The position numbers and the translations under genes were made by a program. The notes under the pieces were generated by a model, which was given only the letters and a program-made list of their open reading frames with translations, ran no database searches and was not told where the DNA came from. From Streptomyces lincolnensis (lineage in GTDB: Bacteria > Actinomycetota > Actinomycetes > Streptomycetales > Streptomycetaceae): DNA of 64,000 nucleotides. Shown piece by piece: positions 26,243-34,178 of the stretch. The stretch spans positions 992,001-1,056,000 of the forward strand of contig NZ_CP016438.1 in assembly GCF_001685355.1 (NCBI RefSeq), in the 5' to 3' direction. The stretch's first letter is position 1. The number at the start of each line of letters is the position of its first letter.

Positions 26243-27388
26243 GTGACCAGCCTCCCCAGTCGACGACGCCTCCTTGCCATTGGAGCGGGCGCCGCGCTCG
26301 GCCTCGGCGCGCTCGGCGCCCCCGCGTCCCCCGCCGCGGCAGCCCCGGCCGGAGCCGCACGCGGCGCCGGAGCCGGAGCCGAGGAGACCAGGAGCCTCGA
26401 CGAGCTGTACCAGGCCGCCATCGCCGAAGGCGGCAAGCTCGTGATCTACGCGGGCGGCGACCTCGCCGACTCCGGCAGCGGCGCCGGCGCCCGGACCGCC
26501 TTCCGCCAGCGGTTCCCGCAGATCGACCTCGACCTCATCGTGGACTACAGCAAGTACCACGACGCCCGCGTGGACAACCAGTTCGCGACCGACACCCTGG
26601 TCCCCGACGTGGTGCAGTTGCAGACGCTGCACGACTTCACCCGCTGGAAGCGTCAGGGACGGCTGCTGCACTACAAGCCCGCCGGTTTCGGCAAGCTCCA
26701 CAAGAAGTTCCGGGATCCGGACGGTGCCTGGGTGGCCGGCATGGTCATCGCCTTCAGCTACCTCTACGACGTGGCGGCGGCCGGGGCCAACGCGCCGCAG
26801 ACGCCTCTGGACCTGGTCGACCCGCGCTGGAAGGGCGCCATCGCCTCCTCCTACCCGCACGACGACGACGCGGTGCTCTACCTCTTCGCCCTCTACGCGG
26901 AGACCTACGGCTGGGACTGGGTGGCCGCATTCGCCGCGCAGCAACCGCAGTTCGCCCGCGGTTCCTTCTCCCCCGGCACGGCGGTCACCAACAAGGAGAA
27001 GATCATCGGCGTCGGTACGGGTGGCAGCCCGCTCATCACCACCCCGAACCGCTGGATGATGCCCGACGGACACCCGTTCATGGCATGGGGGCAGCGGATC
27101 GCGATCCTCAAGCAGGCCGCCAACCCCACCGCGGCCAAGCTCTACCTCAACTGGCAGCTGTCCACCGAGCGTCAGACCTCCAACAGCTGGTCGGTGCGCC
27201 GCGACATCGCGCCGCCCGCCGGCCTGAAGCCGATCTGGGAGTACCCGAACGCCAACGTGGACGGGTTCCCTCGCTTCATGGAGGACCGGGCCCAGGTCGA
27301 GCGGCTGAAGCAGACCTTCGCCCTCTACTTCGGCGAGGTCAAGGGCGACCCGACACCCGGCTGGCCCTGTCTGCACCCGGGCGCCTGA
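26243..27388 (+). CDS. Tat-exported extracellular solute-binding protein
   Basis: A 381-residue periplasmic-type binding protein of the iron/polyamine/phosphonate-like family. The twin-arginine signal SRRRLLAIGAGAALG starts at residue 7 and a processing site follows SPAAAAPAG. The mature protein shows ELYQAAIAEGGKLVIYAGGD, PDVVQLQTLHDF and WKGAIASSYPHDDD, typical of this group. GTG at 26243 has AAAGGG upstream; an earlier ATG at 26192 would bury the Tat signal. No permease or ATPase gene is adjacent, so it is an orphan that must use a transporter encoded elsewhere or act alone. Its ligand is unknown; the neighbouring sugar-acid genes suggest, but do not prove, a carboxylate. Confidence 0.82.
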   Translation: MTSLPSRRRLLAIGAGAALGLGALGAPASPAAAAPAGAARGAGAGAEETRSLDELYQAAIAEGGKLVIYAGGDLADSGSGAGARTAFRQRFPQIDLDLIVDYSKYHDARVDNQFATDTLVPDVVQLQTLHDFTRWKRQGRLLHYKPAGFGKLHKKFRDPDGAWVAGMVIAFSYLYDVAAAGANAPQTPLDLVDPRWKGAIASSYPHDDDAVLYLFALYAETYGWDWVAAFAAQQPQFARGSFSPGTAVTNKEKIIGVGTGGSPLITTPNRWMMPDGHPFMAWGQRIAILKQAANPTAAKLYLNWQLSTERQTSNSWSVRRDIAPPAGLKPIWEYPNANVDGFPRFMEDRAQVERLKQTFALYFGEVKGDPTPGWPCLHPGA

Positions 27389-27451
27389 CGCGGCACCACG
27401 CCGGGTGCGCTGCCCCGGCACCTCAGCTGCCCGGTCGCCTCAGCTGGCCCG

Positions 27452-28363
27452 TCACCTCCGCTGTGCCGGAGCCGCTGATCCGTGCCCGACCCGCCAGGAG
27501 CAGGCCGCCGTTCCTCCGGCCGGTACGGGAAGGCTCACACCGCCCGATGCCGCGGTCGGGTTCTTCACCCCGCGGCGGGCCGTGGTGACGTAGAGGCGGT
27601 TGTCGCCGGGAGACAGACACACCGAGGTGGGGTGGGGAGCGGGCACGGTCAGGGTGTGGAGCAGGTGGCCGTCGGGGTGGTAGCGGCGGATCGTGCCGGC
27701 GCCCCACATCGCGACCCACAGGCAACCCTCCTGATCGACGGTCATCCCGTCGGGGCTGCCTTCGCCGTCACGGAGTCGGGCGAAGGTCTCCGGGCCGGCG
27801 ACGAGGTCACCGGAGGCGGGGTCGACCCGGCAGCGGAGGATGGTGCCGACGGCCGTGTCGGCGAGGTAGAGGGTCGTGCCGTCGGCGGTGAACGCCGGGC
27901 CGTTGGCTATGGTCAGGCCGTCGAGGACGCGTTCCACCGTGCCGTCGGGGTCCGTCCGGTAGAGCGAGCCCGCGCCGGCGGTGCCGTCGTAGGCCATGCT
28001 GCCGGCCCAGAAGCGGCCGGCGGGGTCCGCGACGCCGTCATTCATCCGGCTGGGGACGCCGGTGCGGTCCTCGGGGCGGTCCAGCCACTCCAGTGCGCCG
28101 TCGGCGGTGAGCAGCGCGACGCCGGTGCCCGCGGCGGCGATCCACGCCCCGGGCCGGTCCCCCACCGGCGCGACGGCGCCCAACGGCACGTCGAGCCGGG
28201 CCAGTTGGCGCGGGGCCGCCGGCCCGGTGTCGTCGCGGAGTTCGAAGAGGCGGCCGCTGAGGATGTCGACGTACACGTACCGGCCGTCGATCCAGCGGCC
28301 GCCCTCGGCGAGTTCGTACGCGCCGGACACGACGACCGCCGTCGGTGCCGATGCGGATGTCAT
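27452..28363 (-). CDS. SMP-30/gluconolactonase family lactonase
   Basis: A 303-residue six-bladed beta-propeller lactonase. The divalent-metal ligands of the family are readable as Glu20 (AYELAEGGRW), Asn154 (TIANGPAFTADG) and Asp205 (GSPDGMTVD), at nearly the same positions as in mammalian SMP-30. It hydrolyses sugar lactones (e.g. galactono- or arabinono-lactone) to sugar acids. It is the third gene of an operon with KDPG aldolase and KDG kinase, 15 bases after the kinase, consistent with an oxidative sugar pathway: dehydrogenase, lactonase, dehydratase, kinase, aldolase. The C-terminal 30 residues are Gly/Ala rich and divergent. Confidence 0.87.
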   Translation of the reverse strand: MTSASAPTAVVVSGAYELAEGGRWIDGRYVYVDILSGRLFELRDDTGPAAPRQLARLDVPLGAVAPVGDRPGAWIAAAGTGVALLTADGALEWLDRPEDRTGVPSRMNDGVADPAGRFWAGSMAYDGTAGAGSLYRTDPDGTVERVLDGLTIANGPAFTADGTTLYLADTAVGTILRCRVDPASGDLVAGPETFARLRDGEGSPDGMTVDQEGCLWVAMWGAGTIRRYHPDGHLLHTLTVPAPHPTSVCLSPGDNRLYVTTARRGVKNPTAASGGVSLPVPAGGTAACSWRVGHGSAAPAQRR

Positions 28364-28378
28364 GATCAGTCCTCCGGG

Positions 28379-29335
28379 TCAGCGGATGGTCGTACCGTCG
28401 GGCTCGTCGAACAGCCCGAGTTCGTCCCGCGTCGGCAGGCCCTCCCAGTCGCCCCGGGTGGCGACGGCGAAGGCCGCGGTGGTGACGGCCCGGTGCAGCC
28501 GGGCAGGGATGTCCATGCCGTCGAGGAGGCCGGAGAGGTATCCGGCCACGAAGGCGTCGCCCGCGCCGACCAGGTCGACGGCGTCGACTTCTCGCGCGGC
28601 ACGGTCGGTTGAACCCACGGCGGTGAAGACGGTCGCGCCACGGGCGCCGCGCTTGACGACGACCTCGGCGACGCCCGCCGCCAGCACGCCGTGCACGGCG
28701 TCCGACTCGCCCGCGCCAGGCGCTTCGTGGACCAGCGGAAGCTCGTCCTCGGAGGCGATGAGCAGGTCCGTATGGGCCAGGATCGGTCGCAGTGCGGTGC
28801 GGGCGCGGTCGGACGTCCACAGCCGGGAGCGGTGGTTGACGTCGAGGCTGACGGTGATACCGCGCTCGCGGGCGGTCCTCGCGGCGGACAGGACCGTCTC
28901 GGCCGCCGACGGACCGAGCGCGGGTGTGATGCCGGTCAGGTGCAGAACGCGGGTCCCGGGCTCCAGGGCGGGCAGCACGTCGTCCGGTGCGAGTGCCGAA
29001 CCCGCGGAACCCGCGCGGTAGTAGCTGACTCGGGTCAGCGTTCCCAGCCGGGGTTCGGTCAGCAGCAGTCCGGTGGGCCGGCCGGTGTCGTCGGTGACCG
29101 CGTGGCCGGTGTCGACGCCCTCGGCACGCAGCGTGCGCAGGACCAGCGCGCCGAGTTCGTCCGCACCGACGCGGCCTGCCCAGCGCACCCGGTGGCCGAG
29201 CCGGGCGAGGCCGATCGCGACGTTGGACTCGGCTCCGGCGACGGACAGGCCGAGGCTGCCGCCCAGTCGCAGCGCGCCCTGGGCCCTCAGCGCCGCCATC
29301 GTCTCGCCGAAGGTCACGACGTCAGGTGAGGTCAC
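28379..29335 (-). CDS. kdgK: 2-dehydro-3-deoxygluconokinase (PfkB family)
   Basis: A 318-residue PfkB-family sugar kinase. The substrate site GAESNVAIGLARLG is at 35-47 and the anion hole/catalytic base GAGDAF at 257-262 (Asp260). It phosphorylates 2-keto-3-deoxygluconate or the galacto-epimer, giving the substrate of the adjacent aldolase. GTG at 29335 overlaps the aldolase stop (GTGA). The operon context makes KDG/KDGal far more likely than ribose or fructose as substrate. Confidence 0.85.
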   Translation of the reverse strand: MTSPDVVTFGETMAALRAQGALRLGGSLGLSVAGAESNVAIGLARLGHRVRWAGRVGADELGALVLRTLRAEGVDTGHAVTDDTGRPTGLLLTEPRLGTLTRVSYYRAGSAGSALAPDDVLPALEPGTRVLHLTGITPALGPSAAETVLSAARTARERGITVSLDVNHRSRLWTSDRARTALRPILAHTDLLIASEDELPLVHEAPGAGESDAVHGVLAAGVAEVVVKRGARGATVFTAVGSTDRAAREVDAVDLVGAGDAFVAGYLSGLLDGMDIPARLHRAVTTAAFAVATRGDWEGLPTRDELGLFDEPDGTTIR

Positions 29336-29952
29336 GGCCTCTCCCCCGCGGCCACCTTGCGGAACTCGGCCGCACGGGAGCGGAGTTGGTCCAGGTCGCC
29401 GCCGTCGGCCGCGTCCCCGACGAGCGGTGATCCGACGCCGACGGCGAGGGCGCCCCGGTCGAGGTAGTCGCGGGCGGCCTGCGCGTCCACTCCGCCGACG
29501 GGCACGAAGGGCACCTCGGGGAACGGGTCGCGCAGGGCCTTCAGATAGCCGGGGCCGCCGAGGGAGGCGGGGAAGAGTTTGATCGCGTCGGCGCCCCGTG
29601 CGAGGGCGGACTCGATCTCGCTCGGTGTCAGGGCCCCCATCAGCACCGGTACGCCGTAGGGCTCCAGGCCGTCGACCAGTGCCGGGGTGACGAGGAAGGA
29701 GGCACCCGCGTCGATCGCGCGGGCGGCGTCCTCGGCCGAGCGCACGGTCCCGGCTCCGAGCAGCGCGTCGGGGCCGAGTTCGGCACGGGCCTGCCGGATC
29801 ACGGCCAGGGCGTCGGTGGTGGTCAGCGAGACCTCGACAGCGGCGATGCCCTCTTCGGCGAGGGTCCGTACGGTACTCAGGGCGGCTGCGGGATCCTTGC
29901 CGCGGACGATCGCCAGCAGGCGCTGAGTGCGCAGGGATTCCACGAGGTTCAT
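29332..29952 (-). CDS. eda: KDPG / KDPGal aldolase
   Basis: A 206-residue class I aldolase that cleaves 2-keto-3-deoxy-6-phospho(galacto/glu)conate to pyruvate and glyceraldehyde-3-phosphate. The Schiff-base lysine is Lys125 (ADAIKLFPAS) and the proton-transfer Glu40 is in AAVEVSLTT. ATG at 29952 follows AGGAG after about 12 bases. It is the first intact gene of the operon; upstream lie the truncated gntR and galactonate dehydratase remnants, so the original promoter may be lost. Confidence 0.88.
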   Translation of the reverse strand: MNLVESLRTQRLLAIVRGKDPAAALSTVRTLAEEGIAAVEVSLTTTDALAVIRQARAELGPDALLGAGTVRSAEDAARAIDAGASFLVTPALVDGLEPYGVPVLMGALTPSEIESALARGADAIKLFPASLGGPGYLKALRDPFPEVPFVPVGGVDAQAARDYLDRGALAVGVGSPLVGDAADGGDLDQLRSRAAEFRKVAAGERP

Positions 29953-29993
29953 GGGAGCGGGCTCTCCTTGGACGTGCGGTTCATGGGCGGTGC

Positions 29994-30140
29994 TCACCAT
30001 TCGGTGAACGCCCCGTCGGCGCCCCGCCATACGGGGTTGCGCCAGGGGTGGCCGGCCTCGGCGGCGCGGCGTACGGCATTCTCGTCGATGTCGACGCCGA
30101 GACCCGGGCGGGACCCCAGGGCGGCGTGACCGTCCACGAA
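29994..30140 (-). pseudogene. dgoD: Remnant of D-galactonate dehydratase (3' end)
   Basis: About 48 C-terminal residues of an enolase-superfamily dehydratase are readable: FCFVDGHAALG, RPGLGVDIDENAVRRAA, HPWRNPVWR and GAFTEW before TGA at 29994. The metal-binding and catalytic parts are gone. The fragment abuts the 3' end of a GntR gene, as a deletion removing about 1 kb would produce. In Streptomyces the usual order is gntR, dgoD, aldolase, kinase, lactonase, so this is the missing dehydratase step of the adjacent operon. Confidence 0.7.
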
Positions 30141-30641
30141 GCAAAAGAGTTCGGGCGTCTGGGTCACCCGCTTCGACCGCGTCCAGCAGGTCCTGGTGCA
30201 CGGGGATGGAGTCGGAGAAGTGCCGGGCGCCGTGCACGATCCGGTCACGGATGCGCAGGCCGGTCTCGATGACGACCTCCGTCCGGCTGAGTAATTGGGC
30301 GGGCTCCGGCGGGTTCGACTGTCGCGCGGACCTCGGCGAGATCCTCCAGGAAGCAGTCGGTCGGGGCGCTGCCGCCCTGCCGGCGCAGCAGGTCGCTGTC
30401 GAGCAGGTTCCAGTCGGCGCGGGGCCGGACGGTCGTGCCGCGTTTCTGCTTCGGTTCGAGCAGGCCCTTGGCGGCGAGCACGCGCATGGCCCCGCGGACC
30501 ACGGTCCTGCTGACGCCGGACTCCGTCTCGCACTTGACCGGGTCCACCACGGAGCCCGGGGGGGGGGTAGCCGCGGACGATGCGCCGGCCCAGTTCCTCC
30601 ACGGCCCGGCCGTGCGGCCCCTTGGGGGGATGGGTCACCAC
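30141..30641 (-). pseudogene. Broken GntR (FadR/FCD) regulator
   Basis: A GntR regulator is readable in three frames. It starts at GTG 30641 (HGRAVEELGRRIVRGYPPP), shifts at a run of ten cytosines (30,558-30,567), and continues as VDPVKCETESGVSRTVVRGAMRVLAAKGLLEPKQKRGTTV (winged helix). It shifts again near 30,300, and a piece of the FCD domain (DRIVHGARHFSDSI, PVHQDLLDAVEAGDP) is fused to the dgoD tail. One C fewer in the run would restore the first frame, but the second lesion and the deletion make it a pseudogene regardless. Confidence 0.75.
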
Positions 30642-30684
30642 GTGCTCCGTTTCCTTGTCGGTCCACGACCGCTGTGCGCGTCGC

Positions 30685-30759
30685 TCACGAGGACTCCTTC
30701 ATGACGCTCCATCCTCCATCGACCACCAGGCCGGCGCCGGTCACATAGGCGGCCTCCGG
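30685..30759 (-). pseudogene. C-terminal tail of a short-chain dehydrogenase
   Basis: The last 24 residues of an SDR are readable before TGA at 30685: AAYVTGAGLVVDGGWSVMKE. VTGAGLVVDGG is the family's C-terminal signature. Nothing upstream continues it, so this is a deletion remnant, probably of a sugar or sugar-acid dehydrogenase given the neighbourhood. Confidence 0.6.
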
Positions 30760-30812
30760 CGGCCGGGCTCCGGAACACCGCCCCAGGCGGCGGTCATGAT
30801 GGGGCCGGGCAA

Positions 30813-31072
30813 CATCGTGTCGACCCGGATGTCAGGACCGTACTCGACGGCTGGAACACGCAGGCCGGACCCGGCGAGCCGTTCGCCGACATCGACCGCG
30901 CTTCGAGGAGGACGCCGTGGGCAAGGACATGGCGGAGTTCGTCGTCGGCCGCTGCCTCGCCGCCGGTTTCCACAGCGTCGTCCTGACCTCCGACGCGGCC
31001 CCGCACCACCCCATGTGGCACACCGACGGGGACTGGATGCGGCGGGTCGACTCCCGTATCACCGCCAGCTGA
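30813..31072 (+). pseudogene. Frameshifted 3' remnant of an unidentified gene
   Basis: Protein-like sequence is readable in two plus-strand frames: VLDGWNTQAGPGEPFADID, then, after a shift near 30,900, FEEDAVGKDMAEFVVGRCLA and VVLTSDAAPHHPMWH ending at TGA 31,070-31,072. There is no plausible start. I cannot name the family. It is probably the end of another sugar-related gene lost in the same rearrangement. Confidence 0.45.
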
Positions 31073-31120
31073 ACGCCCGCCTCGCCGGTGGAGTCCGGGC
31101 GAAGCGGCGGTCTGTGGCGG

Positions 31121-32836
31121 TCAGTGCGACTCCCTGCTGACCTCCGACCCGCTGGACCCGACCAGGAAGTCGAGGTCGGCGCCGGTGTCGGCCTGGAGGA
31201 CGTGGTCGACGTAGAGCCGTTCCCAGCCGCGTCGCGGGTTCGCGAAGCCGGCGACGGTCTCCTTGCCGGGGGCCCTGCGGGCGAGCTCGTCGGCGGACAC
31301 GTCGACGTCGATACGGCGGCCCGGGACGTCCAGGGTGATGAAGTCGCCGGTCCGCACCAGCCCGAGCGGGCCGCCGGCCGCGGCCTCCGGAGCCACGTGC
31401 AGGACGACCGTGCCGTACGCGGTGCCGCTCATCCGGCCGTCGCACACCCGGACCATGTCGCGGACGCCCTCGGCGAGGAGCTTGCGCGGCAGCGGCATGT
31501 TGGACACCTCCGGCATGCCGGGGTAGCCCTTGGGGCCGCAGCCGCGCAGGACCAGTACCGAGTCGGCGTCCACGTCGAGGTCGGGGTCGTCGATGCGGGC
31601 ATGGAAGTCCTCGATGGAGTCGAAGACGACGGCCCGGCCGCGGTGCCGCAGCAGATGCGGGGAGGCCGCGGCGGGTTTGATGACCGCGCCGTCGGGTGCG
31701 AGGTTGCCACGGAGTACGGCGATGCCGCCCTCGGCGACCAGCGGCTCGGCGCGGGTACGGATGACCTCGCCGTCCCAGATCGGGGCGTCGTCGAGATGGT
31801 CGACCAGCGGGGTGCCGTCGACGGTCAGGGCCTCGGGGTCGAGCAGGTCGCGGACCTCGCGCAGGACCGCGAGCAGTCCGCCGGCCCGGTGGAAGTCCTC
31901 CATGAGGAAGCGACCGGCCGGCTGGAGGTCCACCAGGACCGGCACCCGCGAGCCGATGCGGTCGAAGTCGTCCAGCGTCAGGTCGATGCCCAACCGACCC
32001 GCGATGGCCAGGAGATGGACGACCGCGTTGGTCGAGCCGCCGACGGCCGCCAGTGCCACGATCGCGTTGTGGAAGGAGGCCCTCGTCAGGAAGGTGGCGG
32101 GCCGCCGGTCGGCGCCCACCATGTCCACCGCGAGCCGCCCGGTGTGGTGCGCGGCCTCCAGCAGCCGGCTGTCGGGGGCCGGTGTACCGGCCACGCCGGG
32201 GACGACCGTGCCGAGCGCCTCGGCCACCAGGGCCATCGTCGAGGCGGTGCCCATGGTGTTGCAGTGTCCGCGGCTCCGGATCATCGCCGACTCGGAGCGG
32301 GTGAACTGCTCCTGCGAGAGCGTCCCGGCCCGCACCTCCTCCGACAGCCGCCACACGTCGGTGCCGCAGCCGAGCGGCCGGCCGCGGAACGTGCCGGTCA
32401 GCATCGGGCCACCGGGCACCACGACGGCGGGCAGATCCACCGAGGCGGCGGCCATGAGCAGCGACGGGATCGTCTTGTCGCAGCCGCCCAACAGCACCAC
32501 GCCGTCGATGGGGTTGGCCCGCAGCATCTCCTCCGTGGCCATCGCCGCCATGTTCCGCCACAGCATCGCCGTGGGCCGCACATTGGTCTCGCCCAGCGAC
32601 ACCACGGGCAGGTCCAGGGGGATGCCGCCCGCCTCGTACACCCCGTCGCGGACGGAGGAGGCCACCTCGTCCAGATGCGCGTTGCAGGGGGTCAGGTCCG
32701 AGGCGGTGTTGGCGATGGCGATCTGCGGGCGCCCGGTGAAGGCGTCGCCCGGCACTCCTCGCCGCATCCATGCCCGGTGGATGTAGGCGTTGCGGTCCTC
32801 GCCCGCGTACCACTGCGCACTGCGGAGCCTCACCAT
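31121..32836 (-). CDS. IlvD/Edd-family sugar-acid dehydratase
   Basis: A 571-residue iron-sulfur dehydratase. Cluster-ligand cysteines are Cys51 (LTPCNAHL), Cys119 (GGCDKTIP) and Cys192 (RGHCNTMGTAST), at spacings matching L-arabinonate/D-xylonate dehydratases rather than amino-acid-pathway IlvD. The product would be a 2-keto-3-deoxy sugar acid. ATG at 32836 has GGAAGGGG just upstream; the frame runs further up without a site. It is divergent from a zinc alcohol dehydrogenase gene, with a dyad between them. With the neighbouring galactonate dehydratase broken, this enzyme may now supply the KDG kinase and aldolase. Confidence 0.85.
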   Translation of the reverse strand: MVRLRSAQWYAGEDRNAYIHRAWMRRGVPGDAFTGRPQIAIANTASDLTPCNAHLDEVASSVRDGVYEAGGIPLDLPVVSLGETNVRPTAMLWRNMAAMATEEMLRANPIDGVVLLGGCDKTIPSLLMAAASVDLPAVVVPGGPMLTGTFRGRPLGCGTDVWRLSEEVRAGTLSQEQFTRSESAMIRSRGHCNTMGTASTMALVAEALGTVVPGVAGTPAPDSRLLEAAHHTGRLAVDMVGADRRPATFLTRASFHNAIVALAAVGGSTNAVVHLLAIAGRLGIDLTLDDFDRIGSRVPVLVDLQPAGRFLMEDFHRAGGLLAVLREVRDLLDPEALTVDGTPLVDHLDDAPIWDGEVIRTRAEPLVAEGGIAVLRGNLAPDGAVIKPAAASPHLLRHRGRAVVFDSIEDFHARIDDPDLDVDADSVLVLRGCGPKGYPGMPEVSNMPLPRKLLAEGVRDMVRVCDGRMSGTAYGTVVLHVAPEAAAGGPLGLVRTGDFITLDVPGRRIDVDVSADELARRAPGKETVAGFANPRRGWERLYVDHVLQADTGADLDFLVGSSGSEVSRESH

Positions 32837-32857
32837 GAGCCCCTTCCGGTAATCGGT

Positions 32858-32884
32858 ACGACGATCTACAGTCGGGATCGTCGT
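32858..32884. promoter_or_regulatory. 9-9-9 inverted repeat between dehydratase and dehydrogenase genes
   Basis: ACGACGATC and GATCGTCGT form a perfect 9-bp inverted repeat with a 9-base spacer. It lies 22 bases before the dehydratase start and about 100 before the divergent dehydrogenase start, a typical place for a shared operator. No regulator gene is adjacent. Confidence 0.5.
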
Positions 32885-32982
32885 GAAGGATACGCAGAGG
32901 CACGGCGGCCCGACAGACCCCGACGAGGACCTCCCCACCAGCGGTCATCCCCCGATCCGTCGAGTACTGGAGAGCTGAACCC

Positions 32983-34008
32983 GTGCCTGTCATGCGCGCC
33001 TTCGAGCTGACGGCCCCCGGCGAGTTCGCGGTGCGCGAGGTCCCGGAACCGGTGGCGCTCCCCGGTGAGGTCGTCGTCGACGTCGACCGGGTCGGTGTGT
33101 GCGGAACCGACATGGAGTTCTTCACCGGTGCGATGGCCTACCTCCACGAAGGTCACTCCTCCTACCCGATGCGCCCCGGTCACGAGTGGTCCGGGCGCGT
33201 GACGGCGGTCGGCGCCGGTGTCGACGCCGACTGGCTCGGCCGACGGGTCATGGGGGACACGATGCTCGGCTGCGGTGTCTGCCGCCGCTGCGGGCGCGGC
33301 CGGCAGCATGTCTGCGAGCAGCGGCAGGAGGTCGGCATCCGCGGCGGCCGGGCCGGTGCCCTGGCCGAGCGGCTCGCCGTACCGGTGTCCTCGCTGCACG
33401 TACTGCCCGATGCCGTCGACGCCGTCCTCGGCGCGCTGGTCGAGCCGGGCGCCAACGCCCTGCGCGCCGCGCGGGCCGCCGCGCCACGCCCCGGCGACCG
33501 GACCCTGGTCCTCGGTCCGGGGACGATCGGCCTCCTGGTGGCGATGTTCCTGCGTGCGGCGGGTGCGGAGGTGCACCTGATGGGGGTCACCGACGCTTCG
33601 CTCGCCTTCGCCCGTGAGCTGGGCTTCGAGCACACCTGGACCGAGGACGCCGTCCCGGACCTGCCGTTCGACGCGGTCGTCGACGCCTCGAACGCCGCCC
33701 ATCTGCCCGCCCTGGCACTGGAGTCGGTCGAACCGGCCGGCCGCCTGGTCTACATCGGGCTGGCCGGTGAGCCCAGCAGGTTCGACACCCGGACGCTCGT
33801 CCTCAAGGACGTGACGGCGGTCGGCATCCTCTCCGGCTCCCCGGGCCTGGCCGCCACCATCCGCGCCTACGCCGACGGCCTGATCGACCCCCGACCGCTC
33901 GTCGCCACGACGGTCGGCCTGCACGGGGTCGGCGCTGTCCTGGCCGGCGAACGCCCGGCCCACGCCGGACCGGGTCCGAAGATCCACGTCGACCCGCGCG
34001 CGGACTGA
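32983..34008 (+). CDS. Zinc-dependent medium-chain alcohol dehydrogenase
   Basis: A 341-residue MDR-family dehydrogenase. The catalytic-zinc motif VGVCGTDMEFF is followed by RPGHEWSG; the structural-zinc lobe CGVCRRCGRGRQHVC is present, and the Rossmann motif is LVLGPGTIGLLVA. It likely oxidises a sugar or polyol, for example galactose, arabinose or a sugar acid, with NAD(P)+. GTG at 32983 has GGAGAG 9 bases upstream; an ATG at 32992 is less well placed. Its divergence from the IlvD/Edd dehydratase suggests both serve one oxidative sugar route. Confidence 0.85.
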   Translation: MPVMRAFELTAPGEFAVREVPEPVALPGEVVVDVDRVGVCGTDMEFFTGAMAYLHEGHSSYPMRPGHEWSGRVTAVGAGVDADWLGRRVMGDTMLGCGVCRRCGRGRQHVCEQRQEVGIRGGRAGALAERLAVPVSSLHVLPDAVDAVLGALVEPGANALRAARAAAPRPGDRTLVLGPGTIGLLVAMFLRAAGAEVHLMGVTDASLAFARELGFEHTWTEDAVPDLPFDAVVDASNAAHLPALALESVEPAGRLVYIGLAGEPSRFDTRTLVLKDVTAVGILSGSPGLAATIRAYADGLIDPRPLVATTVGLHGVGAVLAGERPAHAGPGPKIHVDPRAD

Positions 34009-34066
34009 GCGACCGGCCCGGTATCGGCGCCGGAAATCCCCACAACTGATGTGGCAGTGACAGGCG

Positions 34067-34122
34067 TTGACCGGGCGAACCCACCGCAGCAGAATGAGCG
34101 CGCGGCCTTGAGAGCGCTCTCA
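34067..34122 (+). promoter_or_regulatory. Promoter with CebR-like operator
   Basis: TTGACC (34,067) and CAGAAT (34,090) with a 17-base spacer form a credible promoter. Thirteen bases after the -10 is a perfect 14-bp palindrome TGAGAGCGCTCTCA (34,109-34,122), differing by two symmetric bases from the known Streptomyces CebR box TGGGAGCGCTCCCA. A LacI-family repressor probably controls the downstream secreted-protein gene. Confidence 0.6.
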
Positions 34123-34178
34123 CACCCACAGACCTCCGCGGGCCGCACCTTGCCGACCCGCGACGTTCAGGGAGTCCC

